Positions 9,801-15,964 of a DNA stretch of 32,272 nucleotides are shown here, piece by piece (the first letter of the stretch is position 1; each line of letters opens with the position of its first letter). Both the position numbers and the translations under genes were made by a program. The DNA comes from Streptococcus mitis (lineage in GTDB: Bacteria > Bacillota > Bacilli > Lactobacillales > Streptococcaceae). The stretch is from positions 1 through 32,272 of the forward strand of contig NZ_JUQO01000152.1 in assembly GCF_001074635.1 (NCBI RefSeq). The letters run 5' to 3'. Under the pieces are notes generated by a model. That model was not told where the DNA came from. It was given only the letters and a program-made list of their open reading frames with translations, and did not search any database.

Positions 9801-12212
9801 GCGGTAAATCCAAATGCTGAAAAAGTTGTATTCGACAAAAATGGAAATGCAACAGTAACTCTAACTGATGGAACTACTGCAACAATTCCAGCAGCTGATT
9901 TAGTGAAAACAGAAGCAGAAGCGGCTGAACCAGAAGCAGGAAACAATGTGAACACACCAGCTGACAAGACTGCAGTAGCAAATCCAGACTCATTAACACA
10001 AGATGAGAAAGATGCAATCGTAGCTAAAGTTAAAGCAGTAAATCCAGGTGCAACTGTAGCGGTTGACGACAAAGGAAACGCAACAGTAACAACACCAGAA
10101 GGTAAGACAGCGGTAATTCCAGCAGCAGACTTAACGAAATCAAAAGAAGATGCGGCTAAGCCAAAAGCAGGAAACGACGTAGTTAAACCAGCAGATAAGA
10201 CTGTAGTGAAAGATCCAACTTCATTAACTGATGAAGAAAAACAAGCAATCACAGATAAGCTTACAGCCTTAAATCCAGATGCAACTGTAGTAGTAGACGA
10301 CAAAGGCAACGCAACAGTAACACCTAAAGACGGTAAACCAGTTGTAATCCCAGCATCAGACTTAACTAAGACATCAGATGCAGAAAAAGCACCAAAAGCA
10401 GGAAATGACATTGTTAAACCAGCTTCTAAGACAAAAGTAGCAAATCCAGATGCTCTAACTCCAGAAGAGAAGAAAGCAATTGCGGATAAAGTGTCAGCAG
10501 TAAACCCAGGTTCAACTGTAGTAGTAGACGACAAAGGCAACGCAACAGTAACATTAGAAAATGGTAAGACAGCAGTCATTCCAGCATCAGATTTAACAAA
10601 ATCTGAAAAAGATGTGAATGATGGAAAAGCTAAAGACAACGCAGTTACACCAGCTTCTAAGACAAAAGTAGCGAACCCTGAGAAATTAACTGACGCTGAG
10701 AAGAAAGCAATCGCAGACAAAGTTAAAGCAGCAAATCCAGGTGCTGAAGTTGTAGTAGATGACAAAGGAAATGCAACAGTAGTCAAAGATGGTAATGTTT
10801 CAGTTATCCCATCAACAGACTTAGTTAAAGTTGAAGATGATGCTACGAAACCAAATGGTGGTAACGATGCAAACACACCAGCAGCTAAGACTGTAGTGGA
10901 AAATCCAGATTCTCTAGATTCAAAAGAGAAAGCAGCAGTTAAGAAAGCTGTTGAAGCAGTCAACTCAGGTTCAACTGTAGTAGTAGACGATAAAGGAAAT
11001 GCAACAGTAACGAAAGCTGACGGAACAGTTCTTAACATCCCAGCTTCAGACTTAGTCATCCCAGCAGAAAAATTTGCTGACGAAGCTAAGACTGCTAAAG
11101 TGAAAACACCAGCTGTCCGTACATTAGTTGGAGATAAAGAAAACTTAACAAAAGACGAAAAAGACGCTGTTAAGAAATCAATTGAAGCAGTCAACCCAGG
11201 TGCAACTGTAGTAGTAGACGATAAAGGAAACGCAACAGTAACAATGCCAGACGGTTCTACAGCAACAATTTCTAAAGAACAATTAGTGAAAGATAAAGAA
11301 GCTGTTTCTAAATCTAAACACGGTGGAGATAATCTTGATATCGACTTGAGTAAAGTAGAGGTAAAAGACCTTGAAAATATTACTCCAGAAGAAAAAGCGA
11401 AATTCCAATTCAAGGTTCTAGGTGCTATCACAAATGTAGAAGAATTCGATCTTGATGCTTACATTAAATCAACAGATAAAGATGGAAACACAGTTTACAC
11501 ATCTAAAGATTCTAAAGTGAAAATTACAATCGACAAAGATGGTAATGCAACAGTTGAAAAAGATGGTAAGAAAGAATTAGCTATTAACATTGATAAAGCT
11601 GGAAATGTAACAATCGTTACAAAAGAAGGCCAAGTCTTAGCAATTCCAAGAGATGACGCATTCAAACAACGTCCATATGTACCATCAAATGGTGGAGGCA
11701 ATAACAGTGGTAACGGTAATGGAACTTCTGGCAATAACGCAGCTACTAACACTGATGCAAAAGTGAATAAAGCTAAGTTAGAAGGTGCTATCCATCAATT
11801 AGATGAATTGATCATTAAAGAATCAGCTAAGCTTGATGCAGAAACTGCAAAAGAAGCGAATGCATTATCAGCAGATGCTAAGAAAGTATTTGCTAATGCA
11901 GACGCAAGTCAAGCAGAAGTGGATGCAATGGTTAAACGTATCGAAGACTTCATGGCGAAAGTTGCTTCATCAACTGATCATGCAACTCCAGCTAACGACC
12001 AAGCTGCTCAAAAACCAGCTGTAGCCCCAGCTACTGCTCAAGCAGCAGCTAATGCTAGCCAAGAAGCAACAACAAACGCGCGTAAAGCAGCTAAAGAATT
12101 GCCAAATACAGGTACAGCAGATTCTACTGTAGCTATGGTAGCAGCTGCCGCAAGTGCATTACTTGGTCTTGGTCTTGCAGGCCGTCGTCGTAAAGAAGAC
12201 GAAGAAGCTTAA
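861..12212 (+). CDS. Giant YSIRK/LPXTG repeat surface protein (3783 aa)
   Basis: This is a wall-anchored surface protein, probably an adhesin or biofilm stalk; ligand unknown. A YSIRK-G/S signal (YSIRK at 21-25, likely cleavage after Ala49) is followed by a Pro/Ala/Glu-rich stretch and a FIVAR-like helical segment near 118-190. Four beta-rich repeats of about 245 residues span 245-1220, four DUF1542-type helical repeats 1224-1548, and 25 modules of about 77 residues 1550-3480. Next come a degenerate module, a Gly/Asn-rich linker and a second helical segment (about 3632-3710). The sortase signal is LPNTG (3747-3751), a hydrophobic stretch and an RRRK tail. No cysteine is seen. The frame stays open through 11.3 kb of repeats. 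Length suggests a periscope-type stalk, in which repeat number sets how far the N-terminal region projects; this is inference. It has its own promoter and terminator. Overall class is certain, binding role unknown. Confidence 0.95.
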   Translation: MDNKSSMSRVERLHREKVTRYSIRKYSFGAASVAVAALFMFLGNGAVSADMTAVQPQDESELKVKPNDENTGLDKVQGDTTKQVDNTVVAEPTAKPAAQPIAEEPTQPAAPEVTTPALDKTKLENYISEVKSKLSAGKYANKTEESLALLNSKLASAESTLASATTQDELTKAYQKLVTFVSSGLKNKPKEGPKVDTTNGQPTLGKKAENTEPKSNSIENTGSNDPRNDKEIDKDNAFRTEATDNQKPVAEIPYSLPSEKKIFVYNEEDAGIEIPVYDESGKIRFATVKQGSNQAFGNSSEGENKLDIQWGYTATVINRSESETAELTNATQANPAKIIISGTPSDALKKSASYTKTEDQTVNIGTRFVHVQDEQGLKNSGDTRTISDPGYMYFVLKSQTYKYSIQQPENAGAKISVNDIDNLTEADVKKIKDNIKIEYSKTSQDARFESKKGEALKNQTAVVKDINVDTANKKVVVTYTDDSTDEAALSSVVRTNEKPTVEIQYSDSKPDKKEVYVYASEVNTFDIKIKDDSGKLASAELRRGSNQEFKDVAGEPNKQDTQYGFTANKFTSETTATAENPAVITYTGTPAPEGAFTKEKFDQAIQNGGTPLGWRFVKAMDEDGADARGNGRDATDPTAVNVILKPQTLKYDIKTPAEADKVAVADANSVTDAEFDKIKEKIKLEYSQNNPDERLADKKGTLVDEKEQPSRIQSITKDGNNVVVTYADGSKDTKPLTDFARTNEAPTLDIPYSNKENKQIYLYTTEESDISLKVKDDSGKVKEAVLKFPGGQNESYMDGKNKSAMYLKQEGMTTSEVTASEDSPYEIKLTGTIPKGAWGLNSNTGMTRILYAKDTDDKDTSASFDNNKSVNGYIRFIQKDQTTKYDIKTLDAENKIAVNDANDLTDADLEKIKNNLKVEYAQTNDDARLADKKGEEVADASKVVDKVEKDGDNLVVTYKDGSKDTKPISDVVRTNNAPEVKIPYSVDGKKDVYVYANEDFDIPIKYTDDSGRVVEASVRQGGNKELPQKTGQDDPNVLDNQYNMTVGKISKDTEATENNPATIHITGNLSKTTPGLDAKKFPTDENGEYPIVTRYATATDKDGRNIFNNATGSSYSTDPGGFRIVLKAQTAKYDVKELTDAEKPVVSDMKNIPQAELDKIKENLQLEYSKKNKDKNINKDEAVSADNVKKAVDTVTQDGDNLVVTYKDGSKDTIPVDKVAKLDKQPAIDAVTTEADNKIKAITDNPALSPAEKEKAKAKVNEDKQAALDKIDDATNATDVNTAKTEGTDAVAKVNPVAKDAAKQAIADELKAKNNELDARKDLSDAEKKAAKAEAKKLADAQLAEVANQPDNKPTAAEAAEAQKAVDAAKDKGVADVKTVNPIAKENALKAVADELAKKEKQIDARTDLTKEEKDAAKEEAKGLAKKATDAITAQPDKAATPADAKTAQDAVDAAKKTGVDEVAAVNPPANKKTTAKTAVADEAEAKKQALQNDNTLSDAAKEKLKKEVDDIKEATDAAITGAKKNADVDLAKKAGEQAIKAINSARVPGNKLIAKDPTNLDADEQAKLKKAIEAVNPGATVTVNPDGTASVTLPNGKTEPLKQADLTKAADALDTPNGGNDIKRPVDKVIVKDPAKLTDDEKAKIKQAVRDVNPNAVVTMDDKGTVTVSTPEGKTAAFPASELVRTLADAAKPDSANTGIRKPADKVVGDATNPTDQAKATEKLQKLNGPDAKVQYDDEGNATVIRPDGTIATIPAGDLFKTPEDAEKANGGDDINKPNSQTVVANKTALTEPEREAIKAKIAAVNPEGSVITVNEKGEATVTTPEGKTAVIDADDLVKAADEKTNPKAGNNINNPADRVQVADKAKLTPEEIAKIKAAVEAVNPDSTVVVDEKGNATVTTPEGKTATIPVSELVKAPTDKDNVTGGNQVNTPADRVVVENPAALTPDEKKAIEAKIKAVNPGADVVFDEKGNATVTTPEGKTATIPASDLVKPKADLADPAKQDAVNKPADKVVVDPAKVAADQDLPQEAKDAIKAAVEAVNPGSTVVVDDKGNATVTTPGGKTVVIPKADLVKTEADKETAKAGNNINKPADKVVADKDALTPENIEAIKAKVAAVNPGATVVVDDKGNATVVTPDGQTATIPVTDLVKSPTEAEGAKAGNNVNKPADKVSANKDALTPEDIKAIKAKVEAVNPDAKVFVDDKGNATVSTPDGKTATIPVEDLVKDPAAKETPNAGNKVNTPADKVVVKDPANLTPEEKKAIEDKIKAVNPDAKVAFDDKGNATVTTKDGAVATIPASDLAKTNADLTDPAKQDAVKKPADKTLVKNPAKLTPAEKDAIKAAVAKVNPENTTVVVDEKGNATVTTPDGKTEVIPASDLVKTAKDAEGANAGNNINKPADKVSATPADLTGDKKDEVKAKIKAAVEAVNPGSTVFVDDKGNATVTTPDGKTATIPVEDLLKDPAAKTTPSAGNKVNTPAEKALVDPAVLNDPNATLPKDVKDAIQKAVESVNPGAKVVVDDKGNATVTTPDGKTATIPASDLVKSNAKDDLENAAKQDAIKKPIDQTVVADKDALTEPEKEAIKAKVQEVNPGATVVVDDKGNATVTTPEGKTAVIPADDLVKTADEVLTDPKAGNVINKPADRELVADKDHLTSDDIQAIKDRVAEVNPGASVYVDEKGNATVTTPDGQTATIPVDDLVKTEADKNTANAGNKVNTPADKVLVKDPAKLTAKELEEVEKKIKEVNPGAEVVFDDKGNATVKTKEGNIATIPAADLVKPKADLQDPAKQDAVKKPADKTLVKNPDSLTQDEKDAITAKVKEVNPPADGTTVFVDDKGNATVTTKDGKTVVIPKDDLVKTEAEAANEKAGNNINKPADKTVVANPESLSPEEKKAIEAKVKAVNPDAKAVFVDDKGNATVTLKDGKSATIPATDLVKTEADAAKPNAGNKVNTPADKVVVKDPDALTDADKAKVTEAIKAVNPNAEKVVFDKNGNATVTLTDGTTATIPAADLVKTEAEAAEPEAGNNVNTPADKTAVANPDSLTQDEKDAIVAKVKAVNPGATVAVDDKGNATVTTPEGKTAVIPAADLTKSKEDAAKPKAGNDVVKPADKTVVKDPTSLTDEEKQAITDKLTALNPDATVVVDDKGNATVTPKDGKPVVIPASDLTKTSDAEKAPKAGNDIVKPASKTKVANPDALTPEEKKAIADKVSAVNPGSTVVVDDKGNATVTLENGKTAVIPASDLTKSEKDVNDGKAKDNAVTPASKTKVANPEKLTDAEKKAIADKVKAANPGAEVVVDDKGNATVVKDGNVSVIPSTDLVKVEDDATKPNGGNDANTPAAKTVVENPDSLDSKEKAAVKKAVEAVNSGSTVVVDDKGNATVTKADGTVLNIPASDLVIPAEKFADEAKTAKVKTPAVRTLVGDKENLTKDEKDAVKKSIEAVNPGATVVVDDKGNATVTMPDGSTATISKEQLVKDKEAVSKSKHGGDNLDIDLSKVEVKDLENITPEEKAKFQFKVLGAITNVEEFDLDAYIKSTDKDGNTVYTSKDSKVKITIDKDGNATVEKDGKKELAINIDKAGNVTIVTKEGQVLAIPRDDAFKQRPYVPSNGGGNNSGNGNGTSGNNAATNTDAKVNKAKLEGAIHQLDELIIKESAKLDAETAKEANALSADAKKVFANADASQAEVDAMVKRIEDFMAKVASSTDHATPANDQAAQKPAVAPATAQAAANASQEATTNARKAAKELPNTGTADSTVAMVAAAASALLGLGLAGRRRKEDEEA
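1593..4530 (+). repeat. Four in-frame long repeats (about 232-250 aa each) in the surface protein
   Basis: Units begin near 1593, 2345, 3087 and 3784, each with a NxxP-x-I-x-Y strand (KPVAEIPY, KPTVEIQY, APTLDIPY, APEVKIPY). Each has a beta-rich first part containing a (V/I)YxYxxE strand and a DDSGK-like turn. A second part runs from (T/S)xKYDIK through KIKxxxKxEYSxxxxDxR to VVVTYxDGSKDT and ends near VxRTN. The second half resembles Rib-type repeats in its VTYxDGSKDT strand. The copies have diverged, unlike the more uniform modules downstream, so this block is probably older or under selection in each copy. I do not recognise a named domain for the first half. Confidence 0.85.
4531..5506 (+). 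repeat. Four DUF1542-type helical repeats in the surface protein
   Basis: Four units of about 74-90 residues are rich in Ala, Lys, Asp and Glu. Each has a helix, a short LSxAEK or LTKEEK-type turn, a second helix and a closing V-x-x-V-N-P element (AVAKVNPVAK, VKTVNPIAK, VAAVNPPANK). This is the DUF1542 pattern found in long staphylococcal and streptococcal surface proteins, where such repeats form elongated helical rods. It sits between the beta-rich N-terminal repeats and the long module array. Confidence 0.8.
5507..11300 (+). repeat. Array of 25 tandem modules of about 77 aa
   Basis: I count 25 modules plus one degenerate copy downstream. Each has a linker such as AGNNINKPADK, a short helix LTPEEKKAI, a VNPGA turn, the hairpin VVVDDKGNATVTTPDGK, and TATIPASDLVK. 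At DNA level the GATGACAAAGGAAAYGCAAC core recurs almost unchanged, so unequal recombination could alter copy number. Linkers fall into classes that recur in order; see findings. I do not recognise a named Pfam family with confidence. Confidence 0.9.
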
Positions 12213-12283
12213 TTGGTAGATTGTTTGATAAACATCAGATGATAAATCCGATTTTCAAAGCTTAAGCAAGTACCTTTCATAAG

Positions 12284-12319
12284 AAAATCTCCTAGCAGGA
12301 AAGTCTGCTAGGAGATTTT
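12284..12319. terminator. Bidirectional terminator between surface-protein gene and GH92
   Basis: A perfect 15-base stem (12284-12298 with 12305-12319) encloses a 6-base loop. AAAA at the left and TTTT at the right give a U-run in either direction. It lies between the stops of two convergent genes and can serve both. Confidence 0.9.
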
Positions 12320-12325
12320 TGCATT

Positions 12326-14422
12326 TCAGGAAGTGGACGGCTGACTTGGTAACCAGCTAAGTGTGAAAGTTAGTTGCTCAGCTTTTAGGAGGTCTTGGTG
12401 TTGAATAGTTGATACTAGAGTTGTGTCCAGTCGGCATTCTTTGACAAAGTTAAAATGGTTGTGGTTTTGCTCAGTATGAATATCTAGCCATTTACCTTCT
12501 TTAGCAAGGTAGATACGGAGGTGGTTAAAGAGAGGGATTCCGAGATCATAGCTTGGTTTTCCTGGACAGGTCGGATAAAAACCGAGAGCTGACCAGATGT
12601 ACCAGGCTGAGAGACTGCCATTGTCTTCATCGCCAGGATAGGCTTGCCAGCTTGGGTGAAAGGCTTTCTGACGTAAGGTCTTGATAAGAAGGGCGGTGTA
12701 GTCAGGGTTGTTGCTGTAGCGGAAGAGATAAGGAATGTGGAAGCTCGGTTGGTTGGAAATAGCGACTTGTCCAAAAGGAGCAGTTGCCATCTCGCTCATC
12801 TCATGAATCTCGTAACCATAGCCTGTTGTCTCAAAGAGGGGAGCCTCTTGACAGACTTTCAAAAGATACTTGCTGAAGGCTTCTTTTCCACCCATAAGTT
12901 GGATTAAGTCTGGGATGTCGTGGAGAACGCCTAAAGTCGCTTGAATGGCAGAACATTCGGCATAATCACGTCCCCAACTGTATGGAGAGAAGTCAGGACG
13001 GAAGTTTCCTTGATTGTCTCGCGCTCGCATGTAGCCTGTTTCAGCGTCAAATAGATGGCGGTAATTTTGTGAAGCAGTTCTATAAGTTTCTGCGATATCA
13101 TTCTGACCGAGTTTTTCGGCACAGCTAGCGATACAAAAATCGCTATAGGCATAGTCTAGGGTATGGCTGACGCTTTCGTGGTGGTCGGTAGAGAGGTAGC
13201 CCAGCTCTTGGTATTGGGCTAGTCCGTGGCGACCATTGATGCCGAGAGGGTCGGATTTGGTGGCTGTTTCAAGCATGGCTTGAAGGAGTTCTTCTTCCAA
13301 GTCGGGAGCCATGTCCTTGCAGGCGCTATCTGCGATAATGCCGTCTAAAAGGGTACCAGGCATCATGCCACGTTCATCTGGGGCCAGCCATTTTGGAAGA
13401 AATCCGGTATCGCGGTAGTTATTGAGAAATCCTTCTAAGAAGCGGTGGTAGTATTCCGGTATGATAAGGGCAAAGAGGGGGAAGGTGGTGCGGAAGGTAT
13501 CCCAGAAACCATTGTTGCTGAAGAGAACACCAGGCTTGACAGTTCCAGTAGCCAAATCCATGTGGATGGCTTGCCCTGATTCATTAACCTCATAAAAAGT
13601 CTGAGGAAATAGGAAGAGTCTGTAAAGGCAGTGGTCAAAGAAGGTTCGGTCAGCCTCTCCCTTCTCGATAACGTCAAAACGATGTAGGAGATTTTCCCAG
13701 TCCGCTTGGGCACTTGCTTTACAGCTATCAAAATCTTCTTGAGGTAGATTGACTAGAGCTTGAGAAGGGGAGATGAAAGAAGTTGCTAGCTGGATTTCAG
13801 CATGACTATCTGTCAGGTCAATTCGCCAGTCTCCTCTTTCTTGGTTGACAGCAAGAATATCCGTGTTCATTTGCAGGGCAGTGAACATTATTAGCGGATT
13901 TTTATTGGTCTCAGTTTTTCCTTCTTGTCGCAGGGCAAGAGTCCGCTTATTTACTTGTTCTATTGTCAGTTCATCTGCTGCGTGAAGATAGAGGGAGAGG
14001 GCTTTGCCTTGCTTTTGCTCCAAACGAATAGAAGCGCCGTAGCAAGTCGGTGTAAGCTGGCTTTCAATCTGATAGCGCAGGGAGAAAATCTTCAAATAAT
14101 GAGGTTGAAAAGAGGCCTTATCCCTATCATAGGAAGACTGGCGGTGGAAGAGGCTGTCTCCACCTAGTTGGCCTGTAACAGGTGTCAGGAGGAGCCAAGA
14201 GTAGTCCCCAATCCAAGGACTAGGCTGGTGGGTTAATCGAATCCCCTGAAAGATGGGCAAATGCGGATCGAAAAACCAAGCTCCCTCCTGGTCACTGGTC
14301 TGGGGCACAAAGTAATTCATCCCAAAAGGCACGCCTGTGTAGGGCAGGGTATTTCCCCGAGAGAAGGCATGCTTGCTAGCAGTTCCAAAGCGGGTATCGA
14401 TGGCTTCAAGTAGTGGTTTCAT
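12326..14422 (-). CDS. GH92 alpha-1,2-mannosidase
   Basis: This is an exo-acting, calcium-dependent alpha-mannosidase of family GH92 (698 aa), homologous to pneumococcal SP_2145 (SpGH92), which trims alpha-1,2-mannose from high-mannose N-glycans. The family N-terminal beta-sandwich is seen (GNTLPYTGVPFGMNYFVP near 24-41). The (alpha/alpha)6 domain carries the ESVSHTLDYAYSDF signature near 412-425. The GDEDNGSLSAWYIWSALGF segment near 597-615 holds the paired Asp residues of the family's catalytic-base region. There is no signal peptide, so the enzyme is cytoplasmic and acts on imported glycan. The ATG is preceded by AAAGGAAAG. It is transcribed divergently from the GH125-GH38-ROK-GH20 operon, with about 170 bases between the two starts. 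Linkage specificity is taken from the pneumococcal homologue, not from the sequence itself. Confidence 0.93.
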   Translation of the reverse strand: MKPLLEAIDTRFGTASKHAFSRGNTLPYTGVPFGMNYFVPQTSDQEGAWFFDPHLPIFQGIRLTHQPSPWIGDYSWLLLTPVTGQLGGDSLFHRQSSYDRDKASFQPHYLKIFSLRYQIESQLTPTCYGASIRLEQKQGKALSLYLHAADELTIEQVNKRTLALRQEGKTETNKNPLIMFTALQMNTDILAVNQERGDWRIDLTDSHAEIQLATSFISPSQALVNLPQEDFDSCKASAQADWENLLHRFDVIEKGEADRTFFDHCLYRLFLFPQTFYEVNESGQAIHMDLATGTVKPGVLFSNNGFWDTFRTTFPLFALIIPEYYHRFLEGFLNNYRDTGFLPKWLAPDERGMMPGTLLDGIIADSACKDMAPDLEEELLQAMLETATKSDPLGINGRHGLAQYQELGYLSTDHHESVSHTLDYAYSDFCIASCAEKLGQNDIAETYRTASQNYRHLFDAETGYMRARDNQGNFRPDFSPYSWGRDYAECSAIQATLGVLHDIPDLIQLMGGKEAFSKYLLKVCQEAPLFETTGYGYEIHEMSEMATAPFGQVAISNQPSFHIPYLFRYSNNPDYTALLIKTLRQKAFHPSWQAYPGDEDNGSLSAWYIWSALGFYPTCPGKPSYDLGIPLFNHLRIYLAKEGKWLDIHTEQNHNHFNFVKECRLDTTLVSTIQHQDLLKAEQLTFTLSWLPSQPSTS

Positions 14423-14448
14423 AGTCTTTCCTTTAGCTGTTTTTCTAC

Positions 14449-14477
14449 ATTATATCAGAAAAAGAGGGCCTTTAGAA
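14449..14477 (-). promoter_or_regulatory. Likely promoter of the GH92 gene
   Basis: Read on the minus strand, a perfect -10 TATAAT (14454-14449) lies 26 bases before the ATG. The -35 position, 17 bases upstream, reads TTCTAA, a weak match, so an activator or low basal activity is possible. No cre site is seen here. Confidence 0.45.
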
Positions 14478-14528
14478 AAGGAGTTTTAAAGATAACTATT
14501 TTGTAGAAAAATGACTATCATTTGTGTA

Positions 14529-14557
14529 TGTATTTTCTGTCTCAAAAGCTATATACT
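14529..14557 (+). promoter_or_regulatory. Likely promoter of the GH125-GH38-ROK-GH20 operon
   Basis: A -10 TATACT (14552-14557) lies 35 bases before the GH125 ATG. The -35 at 17-base spacing is TGTATT, a poor match. The divergent region 14423-14592 therefore carries two promoters with good -10 and weak -35 boxes, which would suit regulation, but I see no clear operator. Confidence 0.4.
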
Positions 14558-14592
14558 GAAAATGAATCTTGTTTGAAAGAGGATACTGCACG

Positions 14593-15873
14593 ATGATTTA
14601 TTCAAAAGAAATTGTTAGAGAATGGCTAGATGAAGTTGCAGAGCGGGCTAAGGACCATCCAGAGTGGGTGGATGTTTTCGAGCGTTGCTACACCGACACC
14701 TTGGACAATACGGTTGAAATCTTAGAAGACGGTTCAACTTTTGTCTTGACTGGGGATATTCCTGCTATGTGGCTTCGAGATTCGACAGCCCAACTCAGAC
14801 CCTACCTGCATGTGGCTAAAAGAGATGCCCTCCTGCGTCAGACCATTGCAAGTTTGGTTAAACGTCAGATGACCTTGATTCTAAAGGATCCTTATGCCAA
14901 TTCCTTTAATATTGAGGAAAACTGGAAGGGGCACCACGAGACCGACCACACCGACCTTAATGGCTGGATTTGGGAACGCAAGTACGAGGTGGACTCGCTT
15001 TGCTATCCTTTGCAGTTGGCTTATCTCCTCTGGAAAGAGACTGGCGAGACTAGTCAGTTTGATGAAACTTTTGTCACAGCGACTAAGGAAATTCTCCATC
15101 TATGGACGGTAGAACAAGACCACAAGAACTCTCCTTATCGTTTTGTCCGAGATACGGACCGCAAGGAAGACACTTTGGTAAATGATGGTTTTGGTCCTGA
15201 CTTTGCCGTGACAGGAATGACCTGGTCAGCCTTTCGTCCAAGTGATGATTGTTGTCAATATAGCTACTTGATTCCGTCAAATATGTTTGCAGTTGTTGTT
15301 TTAGGGTATGTCCAAGAAATCTTTGCAGAACTAGCCCTAGCTGATAGCCAGAGTGTTATTGCTGATGCCAAGCGCCTCCAGGCTGAAATCCAAGAAGGAA
15401 TCGAAAATTATGCCTACACCACCAACAGCAAGGGCGAAAAGATTTATGCCTTTGAAGTAGATGGTCTAGGAAATGCCAGCATCATGGATGATCCAAACGT
15501 TCCAAGTTTGTTGGCTGCGCCTTATCTGGGCTACTGCGATGTCAACGATGAAGTGTATCAAGCAACTCGTCGTACCATTCTGAGCCCTGAAAATCCATAT
15601 TTCTACCAAGGAGAATACGCTAGCGGTCTCGGAAGTTCTCATACCTTCTATCGCTATATCTGGCCAATCGCTCTGTCTATCCAAGGTTTGACAACAAGAG
15701 ATAAGGCAGAGAAGAAATTCTTGCTGGATCAGCTGGTTGCTTGTGATGGTGGAACAGGTGTTATGCACGAAAGCTTCCACGTGGATGATCCGACCCTCTA
15801 CTCACGTGAATGGTTTTCTTGGGCCAACATGATGTTCTGTGAGTTGGTCTTGGATTACTTGGATATTCGCTAA
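14593..15873 (+). CDS. GH125 exo-alpha-1,6-mannosidase
   Basis: This is an inverting, metal-independent exo-alpha-1,6-mannosidase of family GH125 (426 aa), homologous to pneumococcal SP_2144, acting late in removal of N-glycan core mannose. The family segments are GDIPAMWLRDSTAQLRPYL (near 54-72), a DGFGPDF...FRPSDDCCQ region (198-222) and MHESFHVDDP (391-400). Asp218/Asp219 and Glu393 fall in the segments that carry the acid/base pair. I chose the ATG at 14593 over the in-frame ATG at 14569 because AAAGAGGA (14576-14583) stands 9 bases before it and the shorter protein begins MIYSKEIVREWL, as expected. No signal peptide, so cytoplasmic. First gene of a four-gene operon; a 91-base structured gap precedes GH38. 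Confidence 0.94.
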   Translation: MIYSKEIVREWLDEVAERAKDHPEWVDVFERCYTDTLDNTVEILEDGSTFVLTGDIPAMWLRDSTAQLRPYLHVAKRDALLRQTIASLVKRQMTLILKDPYANSFNIEENWKGHHETDHTDLNGWIWERKYEVDSLCYPLQLAYLLWKETGETSQFDETFVTATKEILHLWTVEQDHKNSPYRFVRDTDRKEDTLVNDGFGPDFAVTGMTWSAFRPSDDCCQYSYLIPSNMFAVVVLGYVQEIFAELALADSQSVIADAKRLQAEIQEGIENYAYTTNSKGEKIYAFEVDGLGNASIMDDPNVPSLLAAPYLGYCDVNDEVYQATRRTILSPENPYFYQGEYASGLGSSHTFYRYIWPIALSIQGLTTRDKAEKKFLLDQLVACDGGTGVMHESFHVDDPTLYSREWFSWANMMFCELVLDYLDIR

Positions 15874-15921
15874 AGAACACGCTTTAGCGCAAATGATTCT
15901 TGGAAAGAATCACAAATTTGC
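15868..15921 (+). promoter_or_regulatory. Two stacked intercistronic hairpins between GH125 and GH38
   Basis: CGCTAAAG (15868-15875, containing the GH125 stop codon) pairs with CTTTAGCG (15882-15889). Directly after, GCAAAT plus GATTCTT (15889-15901) pairs with AAGAATC and ATTTGC (15905-15921) around a GGA loop with a 4-base bulge. No U-run follows, so these are more likely mRNA stability or processing elements than a terminator. Confidence 0.6.
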
Positions 15922-15964
15922 ATTTAAAACGTTAAAATTTAAATTTAGAATGAGGTTTTACTTC

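Noticed and set aside
5507..11300. Tandem repeats as a possible CRISPR array
   Set aside because: The period is about 231 bases, the repeats are in frame throughout a single protein, and there are no short repeats with unique spacers.
8819..11431. Open frame of 870 codons on the minus strand, with similar ones at 6935-8296, 6065-6901 and 5333-5800
   Set aside because: They are shadows of the repeat array: uniform repeated codons on the plus strand keep one antisense frame free of stops. They lack ribosome sites and their content is the reverse image of the module repeat.
11833..12024. Plus-strand frame of 63 codons inside the surface-protein gene
   Set aside because: It is an out-of-frame shadow of the helical C-terminal segment, without a ribosome site.
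13925..14167. Plus-strand frame opposite the GH92 gene
   Set aside because: It is antisense to a well-conserved enzyme, has no convincing ribosome site and no recognisable product.
15839..15964. Extension of the GH38 gene upstream to 15839
   Set aside because: It lies partly inside the GH125 gene and covers the intercistronic hairpins. The ATG at 15965 has a good ribosome site and begins the family's conserved N-terminus.
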